NCBI GenBank assembly: GCA_018340375.1
Contig: JAFFJZ010000076.1
Span: 248,001-312,000 of the forward strand
Direction of reading: 5' to 3'
Source of the DNA: Gonatopus flavifemur
Taxonomy: Eukaryota > Arthropoda > Insecta > Hymenoptera > Dryinidae
Length of the DNA: 64,000 nucleotides
A program made the position numbers and the translations under genes. Below, one piece after another: positions 10,626 through 23,712 of this stretch. The notes beneath the pieces were generated by a model, which saw only the letters and a list, made by a program, of their open reading frames with translations, was not told the origin of the DNA and searched no databases. Numbering within the stretch: position 1 is the stretch's first letter; the number at the start of each line of letters is the position of its first letter.

Positions 10626-11665
10626 GAATATTACAACTGCAATAATTTTTACCACATTCTGTAAAAAAGCCTCTGAGCTGTGAAGCAATTGTAACGACAC
10701 TTGACAATTCAGTGCATAAAAAAATGATTGTATAAAATTGTTCACTCAAAACAGTACATGCATACGACAACGAACATTAATACCTTCTCAAAATGACGTA
10801 TAATGTAATATTCGACCCCTCAGAACGATGATAACAATTCACGATGACTCTACCGATGTCCGATTAACTTGTATTCACATACTTTACATGTTTGATAGAT
10901 AATCATGGATACTGCAATACCTAATTTAGCATCAGGGTTTCTATAATTTCCAATAACTAGTATAATTATGTCCCATTGCACCATATAATAGAACCGTGCG
11001 ATGATGAGATTTTCATCAGTGTTCGTAGTGGAATATGAAATCAAACCTCGTCAAGCTGTCGTCGTTATCTGTCGTTATCTCGTCAAACCCGAGAAATGTT
11101 ATAACGCCGCACATAACATATCAGTTCGTGATGGATCATATGTTCGTTGATATGATGTCCTCGCCAAAGAATCAGAGAATTTCGGTTGGAGTTTTCCTTT
11201 TAGTTGTGGACCTATTCTTCAATAGTTGGAACTGATTCATCGTACAATTTTTGTTTCTGCAATTATATTTTCTCATATATTTGCCACGGTTCTCGATACA
11301 AATATTTTTCATTTATATCGTACGTCAGAATCGCGTATATTTTTGAATAAAGTATTAGGAATATTCTGATTACCTTAGAGCAAGTGTCTGGAATTGTACT
11401 ATGCCTTTATAACTCACCACGTAATTCTATTATCTTATGAAATTTATTGTTAACAGGGACGCCAGGAAGTATGTGACACGATAAGCATACGTGTTACCGT
11501 TCAAAGTTAGGTTGCCATTTGCCGGGCGCTGTGCTAGAACATGCATTCTATCCAACTCCAAAGTATCGTATGAATCGTATATTCATAAATTTCAAACAAT
11601 TTACATTTTGAGAAAATGCCAAAACCTGCCCTACATTTTTCAAACATTGCATAAATGTCCCCAAA
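10626..11665. other. Intergenic AT-rich sequence
   Basis: Nothing recognised. Short open frames on both strands have no family motifs. Confidence 0.5.
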
Positions 11666-11890
11666 CTAGCATGTGTTTATTGGATTAAAAAAAAAGTTCA
11701 ATAGAGATGAAAACTTCGTCACCAGTCTCTTCTTGCACATCTCCGATTCTAAAGAACTTGGTCGCTTCTTTAAAACTTCCTTAGCACAATCGTGACTATA
11801 ACTGTATTCAGCATCTCTCCAATCGTCAAAGCATTCCCCACGATTATATCTCCAGAAATATCCTCGGGGTTCTTCTGTTATCGAATCCAT
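11666..11890 (-). CDS. Possible exon of an unrecognised gene
   Basis: On the - strand this 74-codon frame encodes a compositionally protein-like stretch rich in Trp, Tyr and Cys (EPRGYFWRYNRGECFDDWRD, then SYSHDCAKEVLKK) before a low-complexity Phe/Asn tail. An ATAACAG acceptor-like site lies just before the EEPRGYF part, and a possible GTGACG donor lies near 11720. I do not recognise a family. It may be an isolated exon or a chance frame; coding status is undecided. Confidence 0.25.
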   Translation of the reverse strand: MDSITEEPRGYFWRYNRGECFDDWRDAEYSYSHDCAKEVLKKRPSSLESEMCKKRLVTKFSSLLNFFFNPINTC

Positions 11891-14377
11891 GAATGTTAAT
11901 TATCTACAAGAGTTACAAAATTGGATTTACGGATTACAAGATACCATTATAAATTCGAGGGATAATGTTGTTGACAAGGTTGTATCGGTATCATGGATTG
12001 CATTGGTGTAAGCTCGCAAAACTCATTGCGACTGTTCATGGTCGTATGATCTCCGTTGGAGGCTGTGTTTGTGGTGGTGATGGTGGTAGTGGTGGTCTAT
12101 GCGGACTGTGCGCACTGATCGATATATAGAAAGAGCGGGGGAGAAAGCGCTCTAGATAGCTTCGGATGACGTTGGAGGGGAAATGGCGGAAGTGGTGGCA
12201 AAATATGAAGACTGCGAAAGGGGAAACAAGTGAATGTCGACCGTTTTGTATGCAGTTACAATTGCAATTGCAACATTATCCTGAACATGCGTATACAAAT
12301 CGCCAATCGATACTCATGAATTATATTGTATGGTGTAAAGAAAGAAGAAACAATGAAACTAAGTTCAAAAGCTTATCGGTGGAAGAAATTTCCAGACGTG
12401 TTGGAAGCTCGTCAATTTCCAATTTCCTCACAATAAATAAAGCTTTTGATCCATATTTCTAATTGTTTCTACAAATTCATGAAGTTACTTGCAGTTAAAT
12501 TGTCATCACCCTTATGACAAAGCCGTTTTATTATCCGTATCCTACATTGTACGCTTTCATTTCTATTGTTGTCTCCACAGAGAGCAAGAAAGTGAGTTCG
12601 TCCCAGAGGTAATAACATTGTGCCTTTTCACGTGATCAAAACTTGCTTCTCACAAATTTACTCCTTGTTAATTGGGAAAAGGTATTACGCGATTAATGAA
12701 TGTTTTGTTTTCATCAAAGCATCTGGTATTTAAGTTTGAACCAAAGATGTGTTCAAATATCATTTGCTTGATTTGAATTGATGGGATAACCATATGAGAA
12801 CAAAAGAGTCAAAATGCTGTCGAATTGATATCCCTGCGACGAGTTTTTAATCGAAATCATATCGGTTTGAAGTAATTTTGATGTCGCTATGACAGGCTGT
12901 TCCCATCGAAGAACGATAATTTCTCGTTTTAATGCATTCCATCCATTATGAAACACGATTGTATCAAATTGAAGCGAATTTATAGTGAAATTTGGTGATG
13001 TATGATATTTTATATACAATTTGTATATAATTTTTATCAATATTTCATAAAATTCAATATAAACACGACGAAATTTCTATAAAAGATATCGATATCGTGA
13101 CATCTATTGATCTGAAAAATCTATGAAAAAATTGACGAGAAATCAATGTTGGAAACAGTCAACAACATCATATAAAATGTTCTTCAAATCAAACTGTAAA
13201 ACAATGTGCCTTAAATTTCATAAACATATCACACAGGTTAACGAAAAAAACATTTTTTTTGGTGCCCAAGATTTGGTAATCGGAGTGCTTTTGGTGCGTT
13301 GATTGTTGACCAGTGTTACGAAACTTTTTACTCAACATATCTAATCCATCAAATTTCATAATATGATATTGATTTAAATGAGATAATTCTTGAATTTTAA
13401 GAATTTCCTTCTTAATTTTAATAAGATCTTTGTGATTTTACTGATTAATTTCTTACATTTTAATAAGAAATTCTCAAATTTCTTAACTCATACTGGATTT
13501 AAGAACTTTATTACATTCAATATGGAAATATTAAATTTTTCCGAGAAATTTTCCATTAAATTAAAAAATTTGTCCATTAGTGTACTGGGAAAGGAACCCT
13601 CTTCTTCATCCTTTATTGTTGCCATGAATGAACTCCAATAGAAACCAATAGGTAGAATTTCATCGGAATCAATGGGTTTCTGCCGATGTTCTATTCCGTT
13701 GTGTTCCAGCCACTATTGGATTTTTATTAGATTCTATGTAGAAATGAATAATATATTAGTTTTTATTAGTAGAATCAGTTAAATCTCATAAATACTGATA
13801 CAAAAAACATTTCTGTTTGAAAACCATGCCGTTTTGTCACAAAACATATACAAATCTATTACAATATATTGAACTTTTTCAATAGAAGTCTCAATACAAA
13901 CTCAATCGATCATAAATCTTTGAAGAAATATTGAAATCTACCCTTTGAATTATTGTTGAAGCACAGAAATACACCCATCAACTCCCACCATTTTGCAAAT
14001 CCATGGAGATGAATATTTTGAATAGGGAAGAAATTAAATTTATACTGATGAAAAGAAATTCGTAAAGTGATTTGTAGAGTTCCAGACAGCAAAAATGATT
14101 ATTTTGAAACGACAACCACTTCTCAAAAAATTCTTGAACAGTCCCCTTCAAGATAAGAAGAATGAATTGAATATGAATCCCATAAATTCAAAGTGAATAA
14201 ACGTAGAGTGTCAAAAAAATTCATGGTGAAATCATGATAAACAATGCTTCCTAAACATTGAGTCGTTGATCAAGAATATACTTGAATTCAAAGTATTCAT
14301 AATTAGCCCACGTTTACGGTCTTGATAGGACAAGAACCGCAGTAGGAATTAAACTTTTCAAAATTATATGAAATTCA
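11891..14377. other. Intergenic sequence
   Basis: Contains a short GGT-rich run near 12060-12100 and long AT-rich tracts at 13000-13900. A segment around 13255-13300 (GGTGCCCAAGATTTGG, GGAGTGCTTTTGG) resembles 61588-61635 and may be a dispersed repeat fragment. No gene is supported; the frame at 12166-12462 is rich in simple motifs. Confidence 0.4.
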
Positions 14378-14403
14378 TACCGGGTGTTTCAGAATTCACT
14401 GAG

Positions 14404-15990
14404 ACACAACGGTTCAAAAACCCAAAAACGTGGCCAGAAGTCGAAAAAAATGTTCTTTCTGAAAACCCTTTTGACCGTCCATATTGTCTTAATGATAGTT
14501 GAGGATCTCGAAAAGACGATGGAGAGGACCCAAGTATTTTTACAAGGCTTCCGAGCTCGCCTGAAAGTCTTACTTCGCCAACGCAACATTTTGAGCATAT
14601 CAAAGAGAAATGAATCGTTTGTTTTGAAAAGTGTGTCATTTTCGTGAAAATTGACCGATTCCAAAGTTTCTATATGGAATCTCTTACTGATAGTGAGTAC
14701 TGTCAAATTTATACAATAGATTCAAAATTTGGGACAAATAATATCTTCATTGTTAATTGCCACTAACTTTTGATGATTTTCCTCACATATTCAACGAATA
14801 ATACCTTCTTCAAAAACGCAGAACTAATTTTGACTACCGTGATGTTTTTTTTACATGTCGACAGAACCCTTTTCAAGAACATATTAAAAAATTAGCTGCG
14901 GCTTCTTGCGACTTTAAATTTCACATTAATTTTTTTCCTACGCTGATGTTTTCAACTGTGTATACATGCAGAAAAAACCCTAAAGAGTGGTCAGAGTGTG
15001 AAATTGGAATATCTACAAAACTTCGTGACCAAGAGTTTTTTATGTCGCTGATTACGAATCTGGGAACGAATTTTTTGAAAACAAAATGGCAGATCCAATA
15101 CGGTGGGTATGAATTGGGAAAAACACTGTTAGATACTGGAACATTCCATTGCCCAAGGGTTTTTTGGGTTGCTTATTATGAATCTGACATCGGATCTTTC
15201 AAAAATAACTTTTTTTTATGGTGGATCCAGTATGGCGGATATTTTTAAGAAACAATTGGAATTCGGGAAATTTTCTTATTTGGGGGTATTGAAGGCTGCT
15301 GAACATGTATTTCAAATGGACTTTTTGAATCATTCGTAAATATTAGTGGATTTCGATAGGGATCACGTAATTTCACGTGAATATAAGCTGAATATTTCAG
15401 CTTTTTGCTCTTTTTGTACACAGCAAATAAAAAATGTTTGGAATGTTTTGAAACGAATGATTTAGTAACACGTCTTTTTCAAAATCTTCAGCTTTTGAAT
15501 ACAATTTATTCCGAACGAATGGAGTTTCTGCACTTTCTCATTTTCAATATTCCGATGAAGTATTGAAAATCAAATCCACTATGGAGTGTTATTATTTTGG
15601 TTTCTAAACTGTGCAAGGGAATAAAAGTTATCACTGTTGGAAAAATTATATCTTCAAATTTGTGTCCAGCAGCCTCAAACCCTTAGGGTAACGAGTTGCA
15701 ATGAAATCCAATGGATTCCTTGAGTTTTTATCCACCATATTGGATCCGCCATTTTGATTTTCGGAATTTTGACAACAGATTCGTATTCAGCGATTCTGAA
15801 AACTCTTGGATAACAAATTTCGAAGAAATCCGATGAATTTTCGAGTTTTGATCCGCCATTTTGAATCTCGGAATTTTGACAACGGATTCGTATTCAGCGA
15901 ACCCGAAAACTCTCAAGTGGGGAAGTTTCAAGCGGATTCAAGGACTCCTTATATTTTTGGCCACGTTTTTGGGTTTTTAAACCATCGTGT
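14404..15990. mobile_element. Nested element with inverted ACGGTTCAAAAACCC ends and GGCGGATCC words
   Basis: The left end (CACAACGGTTCAAAAACCCA) and right end (inverse, CACGATGGTTTAAAAACCCA) form inverted repeats running on through AAAACGTGGCC. The interior repeatedly shows AAAATGGCGGATCCA / TGGATCCGCCATTTT and GACAACNGATTCGTATTCAG. Short fragments of the same word occur at 28020-28150. No transposase found. Confidence 0.55.
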
Positions 15991-16381
15991 GAGAACACTT
16001 CACAAGCGTATTCTGCAGTCAAAGTGCAATAATTTCCCGTACTGAAAATTTTTTTTGAGGCTTAGTTTTTGAGATATGAACATTTTTAGATTTCTTTCTT
16101 TTAATTCAAGACACTCCAAAGAACTGTGTGCTACATACTTGAGCCTGACACCATTCGCCAAGTTGAAAAACGGTGGATTTCTGGAAAAAAAAATGGAAGT
16201 ATCCCATCATTTTTCAATTCAAAGTTATAGAGAGTTGAAACTTTTGGACTTCCAGTCAACCAGAATCCAGCAACTTTAAATCATCATAGCTTTGAAACAA
16301 GAATGCCAGTTCAATTTCTTGTAGAGATCCACCGTTTCCAACTAGGCGAATGGTGTTGGGCTCAAGTATGTACTGCACACC

Positions 16382-16494
16382 CTAACAGCACAATGTGTCT
16401 CTGGGACGTTTTCTGAACGTTCTGAAAACCTCTCCTACGTTCTATAAACCTTCCATAAACGTTCCAGTGGCACGTTGTGCTGTCTGGACAGTGC
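16382..16494. mobile_element. Small MITE, CC-ACAGCAC ends, AACGTTCT words
   Basis: The ends are CCTAACAGCACAA and, inverted, CCAGACAGCACAA. Between them lie repeated GAACGTTCTGAAAAC-type words. It interrupts the right arm of the hairpin element, as comparison with 27700-27730 shows. Confidence 0.65.
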
Positions 16495-16646
16495 TTTTGA
16501 GTGATTCGGATTGGAAAAAAAAACTAAAAATGCTGGTATCTTAAAAACTAAGGCTCAAAAAAATTTGTCAATACAGGAAATTGTTGCATTTTGGACGTAG
16601 AATAACGCCTGTGAAGTTTCTTCAGTAAATTCTGAAACACCCGGTA

Positions 16647-17376
16647 TATAATTTAATGCAATTCATGTATAATTATATATAAATTATATAAAGTCATGAA
16701 AATTTGTTCACTTCGGGAGCTTTTAGTGGGTACACGTGTGCTGTATGGGGTAAAATTTACGGATAAATGTCCATAACATACACATTTCTCAAAGCATCAA
16801 AAATCTGACAATTATGTAGAAAGGTTTTTAGAATTTTACAGATTATTGAGAGGAAATATTTTTATTTGGCCACTTCATGTCGCTCCGCACACTTCATACT
16901 CACTAGGGTTATTTTTTTGATATCAATAATATTATAATTCTATAATTTTGAACTCTCGCGCGACCACCCTTGGAATCAATTCCAACTGTACCGGACGTAT
17001 CTTAAACAACTTCCGAACGTATCTTAAACAACATCTGAAATATGAAAAAATCTGAATCAAAATGAATTATGGACTGGTTTTCCAACTCCAAAAGAATATG
17101 AACGTTCAATAACCGTTTGTTGAATGTAAATTTAGCTAAAATCGATCTATTTGACCCGTGTTCTTTTGGGTAATCGAATTAATTGATTCAATACTGAATG
17201 ATTGTATAAAATTTTGAATAAATATGTATAGAACTCTATCTTACCAACTTTGTAGTTTGATTCGCATACAAGAGATGGAGGTACCATGTAGAAGGAATGG
17301 TCTATATGGGATTATGTATGAAGGATGAATACATTGAAATAGTAATCATACTGGCAATGGTATAAACATATTTTTT
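16647..17376. other. Intergenic sequence downstream of fringe
   Basis: AT-rich; nothing recognised beyond a weak TTATATATAAATT repeat near 16655-16690. Confidence 0.45.
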
Positions 17377-17382
17377 TTTATT
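17377..17382 (-). terminator. Candidate poly(A) signal of fringe
   Basis: TTTATT on the + strand reads AATAAA on the coding strand, about 1.7 kb after the stop codon. Other AATAAA copies exist nearer (for example 18185-18190), so which one is used is not decided by the sequence. Confidence 0.3.
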
Positions 17383-19088
17383 ATACAACAGTATCGTACA
17401 AACATGAAATTATTATCATCCATTTCATCAACAACAAGTATAATAATGTAGATAAATATTATACATCCTCACAACACAAAATATTTGGACTATACATAGT
17501 ATCTGGTAGTAATAGATCACATTCATGTAAGCGATACTATATATAGTAACATCAATAGTATAAAACGAAATTTCATAAAGAATTTATTTTATTCTGTCAT
17601 AATGGAAATTGTTTTGAGATACGCAACTGATTATATGTGCTGTGCAGCATGATCATCTCAGATAAATTAATAAATTTGACACAAGTATTCACATCACTTT
17701 AGGTCACCTGGCTTTATCTTCTCATATATTCATAAGATGAATAATGAAATTAGAAAACCTGCTGTGTTTCACACAACATGTATTTACACGATTATCTTGG
17801 AAAGAATGGAGCTAATGCATGATCTGATCATAATTTCTCACGAATAGTTTTGTTTCATCAGAATTGATGCATTCGTAAAAAAAATAGGATAGTGTAAGAT
17901 GCATTCTCGCCAAGACGATCTCAATCTCAAATCTTACTTTGAATAACAAAAACACACAATCTATACAAAATTCCATTCGTTATTGCACACCAAAGAAAAG
18001 CGTTTTTTCATTACTTAAGATGAATGGGTCATAAAAATACAAAAATCTCACATTTCACATATCTTACAACACCGATTCAATGATTTCTATATATAATTGT
18101 AATATATATTTATATAGAAATAGATATGAAAATTAATATATAATGATTATTTACAAAAGTTTATCACATTCTACAGCTGTCTGCTTTATTCTTGTTTTAT
18201 CCCTTCGAGGACTAGCTTAATCTCCATCTCTTCATATTTTCATCAATTCTATTCTGTAAATCCGAATCAATAATCCTTTTATTGAGTCAGATTTGAAGAA
18301 TAGCTGCTCAATACTCTTTAATTCTACCCTCTTACGTATTACATGGAGTAATTTATGATACTCAAACAACTTTTCTGGCTGATTTTCATGTTCTCATATG
18401 AATTGATTTTCAAAATAATTCATCTTATGAAGTTTCTAAATAGGTTTTCAATAAAATGAACTAAAATTGACCTAATAAAACCTAAAATTGATAATAAAAT
18501 ATTGCATTCAATGTTTTTATTCCCCAATGAAAAAATCAATATGAAACTTCATTCCATGAACACTCATACGTGATTTCATCGGTATGACTGTTGATATAGA
18601 GTACAAAACTATGGAATTCCGTGATTATTTCAACAATGTAAGATACTTTATCACACTTGGACACTCATAAAACAAATACAGATACATAAATAAATGGAAA
18701 AACAAACTCCACGTACATAAAATAAGCATTTGGTCGTGCAGCCAAGTAATCATTAGCATTTACCCAGAGAAGATATCTTACAAAATATTATTCCGCTACT
18801 GCTCCACTCCCCAATCACTTTGAATTCATATCAAAGGATTTCCAAGACGAGTTTGTAACCTCTGATACTCGACACATTATTTACAATATTCGTCCGTTAT
18901 GATAGAAGAAAAGAAACAGTGAAAATACATTTACTTAAATGAAAGCCAAGTGCAATTTACAGTATAAATATCTGCTCTGTGATCTCATACATCACACTTT
19001 TTTCTTCCCCTGATATATTACGAGATCAAATTTGACTCTTCTTGATTTATTTCGAATAATTGATTTCTTCATAGAGTGACGTGATCCA
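17383..19088 (-). other. Probable fringe 3' UTR
   Basis: AT-rich, without inverted-repeat elements or coding frames. It contrasts with the TE-packed sequence upstream and downstream, which fits a transcribed 3' UTR. The length is inferred, not shown. Confidence 0.4.
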
Positions 19089-19146
19089 TCATCTGTGCGG
19101 ACAATTCATCACATTTGGAAATAGATGACAATGAATGGATTTGAAT
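19089..19146 (-). CDS. fng: fringe, last coding exon
   Basis: The acceptor TTTTTTTTTCAG ends at 19147 on the - strand. The first exon base (A, 19146) completes the Arg codon begun in the previous exon. The exon then encodes FKSIHCHLFPNVMNCPHR and stops at TGA (19091-19089). The Drosophila protein ends in a similar Cys-containing tail (LHCQLF...FCP-R), so this is the authentic C-terminus of the luminal glycosyltransferase domain. The two Cys (HC and NC) match conserved positions. The preceding intron is 1,653 bp. Confidence 0.9.
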
Positions 19147-20799
19147 CTGAAAAAAAAACACAAAATAAAAACATCAAACTTACGTGTTATGTTTTATGGA
19201 TGAATCCAAAATAAATCTCTTTAGAAACTTACAATTTCTCAAGAACATACAAATCTTTGTAATCAGCTAGCTAGTTTTGCAGTAAATAATTAACAGATTC
19301 CATCATTCGGTAACCCAGAATACGATAATATCGAAACGATACGAACATATGCTCTCTCAATCTAGTAATGAGTCATAATTCACAATTTTTCATATGATTG
19401 AAAGTAATTGATGGAAAAGCACAGAGTACGGAAACTTGTTTCTCCACATTCCAACGATCGGTCATAATGATCAAAGCCACTGCATTCATTTTGAGTATCG
19501 GTATAATTTTTATTGTGACTATTTCAAATACTAGCTAATCCACCAGTACGGTGTACAATAATAGAAAAGAAAATATAAATTATTATTCAAAACATACACA
19601 CAATGGAAGAAACAATCTTCATGAAGAAAATAAATGAACAGATATCAAAACTTCATTCGACTTGGAAACCACAACATTGCGGTACGTCATTTTCTTGACA
19701 CCGTGATTCAGTCTAAAAATTGTTTCACTTGGCAAAGATGAGAAGAAAGCTTCAATTAGTTATACGATTGCCTAGTGCCCCTGTATATGCCCTGACGTGT
19801 ATGAGAGAAGAGAATAAAGATAAAAGAAGAAGAGAGAAGCAAGAATCCAATGGACGATGAAGGTACAACGATGATAACGGACGAGACAAGGACAACTGAA
19901 AGAAGCCAATGATAAAGAAGAGCGTAAACGAATTCACGTGCTACTCCCATAAGTTTTAATTGACTTCACAGTAATTATACCGTAGTAACATCCTATCCTA
20001 CATACGCTTATTTTACCTTTTTCACAATATTCTACGTGTTTCCAACCTGCCATTCTTGTCAAAGAAAATAAAAATCTGTATACCGTATGGATATCCAGAG
20101 CGAGAACGTTTCATTCGTGATAAATGAATAAAGTTACAAGTTCCAACTGGAAATGTTCATAAAGTTCCTCCTTTCGTATATTACAAATCCTAACAAATTT
20201 GGTTGAATGATCAATGAGAATATTTTTCCTTTATTATTTTAATTACTATCAAGTAAAAGAGTTTTGTTTGGGTTTTTCAATGAATCATTCTCGGAGAGTT
20301 AAGTAGAACGTGAATTTTTATTGCAAGAGTGGATGCGATCTGATTTCTTGCTACGCGTTATCAGAAATTCAATTGAAATTCTTGAAATATTATATATGTA
20401 AAATGTAGAACGAAGAGAGTTTCAAGTGAAGATACGATGTATGAACCAGCTGAAAATTCCTGCGATTTGTAAAAAAAAACCTTCCCAGCGAGAGCCGAAC
20501 TTGTTCGCCTCGTATAGCAAAATGATCTTCTACAACCGAGCTGAAGCATCTAATCGGTACCATATAATTTTGAAATGATGTTTGTTACGATTCCTTAATT
20601 CCTCCGGATCGAATCGTATGAGAGTTAATTGACGGAGGTAGATTTTCAAAACCCTTCAGGCAGACATTTTCAGCTAGAGTTGGTTCATGTACAATGAATG
20701 AAGACAGAAAATTAATTTTCGGACTCGATAAACTCTTCTGCTCATTTATAATAGGTAGGAAAATGTAAATTATAGTTTATGAAATAATGGTCTACGAAC
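19147..20799 (-). other. fringe last intron
   Basis: 1.65 kb between exons. No mobile element was recognised; short frames on the - strand at 19750-19950 are low-complexity Leu/Ser. Confidence 0.7.
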
Positions 20800-20885
20800 C
20801 TTTTAGGATCCTCTTTGATGTCGAAACCATCAATTTTTAGAATATTCCATTCATCTCTCGATCCTTTAGAATAACTAAACGAAAC
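20800..20885 (-). CDS. fng: fringe exon (VSFSYS...DPKR)
   Basis: Follows an acceptor (TTGAATTTCAG) and encodes VSFSYSKGSRDEWNIL, then KIDGFDIKEDPK, plus two bases of the next Arg codon. The Drosophila counterpart has VSFSYAH..., NQWNVIKVDGFD and TDPKRF at the same places, so the assignment is secure. It is 86 bp and joins the previous exon in phase 0 and the next in phase 2. The donor is GTTCGT, weaker than the usual GTAAGT/GTGAGT; reading through instead of splicing gives an unrelated tail and a stop within 20 codons. Confidence 0.93.
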
Positions 20886-21318
20886 CTGAAATTCAAGAAT
20901 TCAATTGCATTATCAATAATCGTCTCGTTTTATACATGCTTCAAAAAGTTTGATTTTTGCATCTTGGTTTCTTATGAAACGGTAAAATGGTTGAAAAAAA
21001 TGGATTTTCACTTCCAAATATGAAAGATTATTATTATGAAGAGAAAAGTAACGAACATGTTTGTAATGTTCAAAATGTTCAAAATGCTGAACAGCTGAAA
21101 TTTACCATGTGCTCTATAAAGTTCAGCGTTTAACGTGTTAAGTTTCAATTTTATACTCTCTTTCTAAACCATATCTTTCCTGATTTATCAAAAAACTAAG
21201 GGAAAATCTCAGATTTTTATAAAATATATTGTAGTTTTGAGTTCCGCTTTTTTTCGTGTACCAAGTCACTTTCATTTCCACCCATGAATTAGGAGCATAC
21301 AATACGCGGAGAAAATTC

Positions 21319-21521
21319 TACAGTAATGAGTATTTTATACTATACGAGTGGTTCATGTTATGGAAACAAAAGAAGTCCAACAGCATTGTTTACTGTATTC
21401 AACAAATCAGTCGTGCTTCTATAGTGAACTTACCATCAATACAGTAACCAGTGGTGCTGTTAGACTTCTTTTGTTTTCACAACACGAGTCAGTCGTGTAT
21501 TATAAAGTACTCATTATTGTA
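21319..21521. mobile_element. TA-flanked hairpin MITE
   Basis: The left arm from CAGTAATGAGTATTTTATAC and the right arm ending TACTCATTATTG are inverse over about 80 bp, around a short loop near 21420. TA duplications lie at 21319-21320 and 21520-21521. Both arms contain AACAAAAGAAGTC. Non-coding. Confidence 0.7.
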
Positions 21522-21764
21522 TGGTTTCGTCCATGTAGAAGCCAGGATTACTACATCTCTCTACCCACAATACTGTAAGATAATTGAATGAAATAGAAAA
21601 AATCAACCCCAAGAGAACACAAACCCTCAAAAGTGTTCAAAGCACGTTCCTAAACGTTTCTGACAGAGTTACCAGATTATTCATAGCAGTACCCAATGTT
21701 GGAGGCTCCTTAAACTGCCCGAAACCGCGCGATCAAAACCAAATCAAACCCAAAAGCAGCCAAA

Positions 21765-22042
21765 CCCTAGTAGAAATTTGATCAGGCATTCTCTGTATTC
21801 AATAAGGTCCTGATCGGGTTAGAATTCGTAAACCGTAAATAAGGAAAATCTTACGAGGCCCTTACAAGTGACCCATCTGATTTCCCTAATAGGATTCAAA
21901 TAGGGTTGTAACGCAGATGTACAATAGGGTTCGGATGAGAGTCCCATAAAATCGAGCGGAATAGGAAGAATGAGGACCCGATAGGAAATCAGGCATGCCT
22001 CATCAGGCCCTAGTATTTTCCCACTCAAAATTTCTACTAGGG
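21765..22042. mobile_element. 278-bp MITE, CCCTAGTAGAAAT ends
   Basis: Perfect terminal inverted repeats CCCTAGTAGAAATTT at both ends, with partly inverted subterminal CCTGATCAGGC words. The interior repeats TAGGGTT/AACCCTA and CCTGAT. It shares its ends with the MITE at 9189-9317. No clear target duplication. Confidence 0.75.
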
Positions 22043-22712
22043 AAGAAGCGGAAAAAAGCCATCCAGAAAATAAGTTCGCAAAAATACAGTATCTTCGCCC
22101 CCCCCCCCTTTGTAACAACTTATAACATTCATGATAACCCCCTTAAATGAACGCTTATTCTCCATCAACACTCGCCTCTCTTCCGTACTTTCATGGATAC
22201 TTTATTCTTCTCCATCATGTCAGTAGCAAATTGTTGATTGAAATTTACATTTGAATGGCCAAATCGAAAAATCAGTTATGCGCGTGATCTTTTGGCCAGT
22301 GCGCCTGAAATTACCCAACCTCCGCTAATCGCGTTTGAGGATTTTTATATGATTGGAAAAAGCAAGAAATTCTTGAAACTCAAAACACTTCTAGTGGCAA
22401 AATCGTGACAGGTATATTCAACAACAATTTGACGAATTTTGAGCCACTTTCATATTATAGTTTCAAATTTATTGCAGATTGAATGGAAAGAAAAATCATA
22501 TCCATCAATTGGAATGCGAAAATATTGTTGTTTTCAATGAATCTGTGATTATTTTCAACCTACATTATAAAAGTGGATCGAAATGTATCACAATTATTAA
22601 CCCTCCTCCGTACAGGTCGAAATTATCACAGATCCGTACAGCTTGGGCTTCAGCAGCCCGGATAGTAAAATATGAAGACTTTTCATACTTTTTTTCATGA
22701 ATTCATTTTTGA

Positions 22713-23050
22713 ACATCTTTTTTTCCATGGCCGGATAATTAACTCCTGCAAATTATAAGATACAAGCATAAAGAAAGAAAATTTCGATTGAATATTATAT
22801 TAGGTAACAGCTGTACGTAGGTTTTTTTTAATTGATCCTTGTCAAAATCGCATGTCTTTTAAGAAAAATTCGAAAAACTGAAAAACGAAATTCGCTCAAA
22901 AATCGTAATAAAAATTGAACTATGCATTATAAGAAAGAAATTCTACTTAATGCTATAGCCAATATCATATTGAATATAAATTTCCTCGGTTTGTGTTTGT
23001 ATCTTTAAATTTGCAGGAGTTATTTGTCCAGCCACGGAAAAAAAATATCC
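22713..23050. repeat. Hairpin element
   Basis: The left arm holds TTTTTTTCCATGG, AACTCCTGCAAATTATAAGA and TACAAGC; the right arm carries the inverse through CCACGGAAAAAAAATATCC. Arms are about 90 bp, loop about 150 bp. Non-coding. Confidence 0.65.
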
Positions 23051-23712
23051 AGGGAAAAACACTAAGGAGCCACCATTTTGTTGTTTACGGCTTCGAAAAA
23101 ATTTAAAAACACACTTCAATATTTATATAATATACAACTTTTTACCAAATTTCGGTATGTCCAGTTTTTTTTGGAAAAAACTCCCGAAATTTCCTTTTCT
23201 TTCCGGCCTCCAGAGTGGTTTACCCCTTTAACTTACAGTTATGTTAAAAACATGAGAAATCCTTGGATGGAATCCATTATTTTCATCTAATTCAATGGAG
23301 ATATTAAAAATTTGAAAGGCACCAAGCGTGGTATAATATTTCTCTAATTTCGATTATTCATATAATTTTTTAACTACTTGTGCCTCGGAGACCCGAACTA
23401 TGCCTTTACGTCGCTTTGTTTGTTATTCCAACTTCCGCTACACCTGCACGTTGGAACAACAGCTGTAATCATTTTTTCCCAACACCTTGTGAGCAAGAAT
23501 GAATGTCACAAACAATCGGTCGATAATAATGAGTATGAATTGATATTGAGACTGTATATGTAATTTCCAGGGCTTAAAAGACCCGATCTTTACGGATGAG
23601 GGTCAATTTATATTGAGTTTATGGGTCCTGACGATCACTTTCAATGACCCCTCCTCTCTCATGGTTCATTTGGTTACACTTGAAAGCCCCTTTCCTTCCT
23701 CAAAGTGGACGT

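Larger units (their letters stand above)
14380..16644. mobile_element. TA-flanked hairpin element, CCGGGTGTTTCAG ends
   Basis: Terminal inverted repeats CCGGGTGTTTCAGAATT (left) and its inverse at the right are flanked by TA on both sides (14378-14379, 16645-16646). The right part (about 15990-16644) is a hairpin whose arms (TCACAAGCGTATTCTGCAG; the inverse near 16600) are homologous to the element at 27301-27869, so both belong to one Tc1/mariner-like non-autonomous family. It is interrupted by a second element at about 14404-15990 and by a small MITE at 16382-16494. Confidence 0.7.

Noticed and set aside
12580..12600. Possible micro-exon (acceptor CCACAG, donor GTGAGT 11 bases apart)
   Set aside because: No flanking exons identified; such pairs occur by chance.
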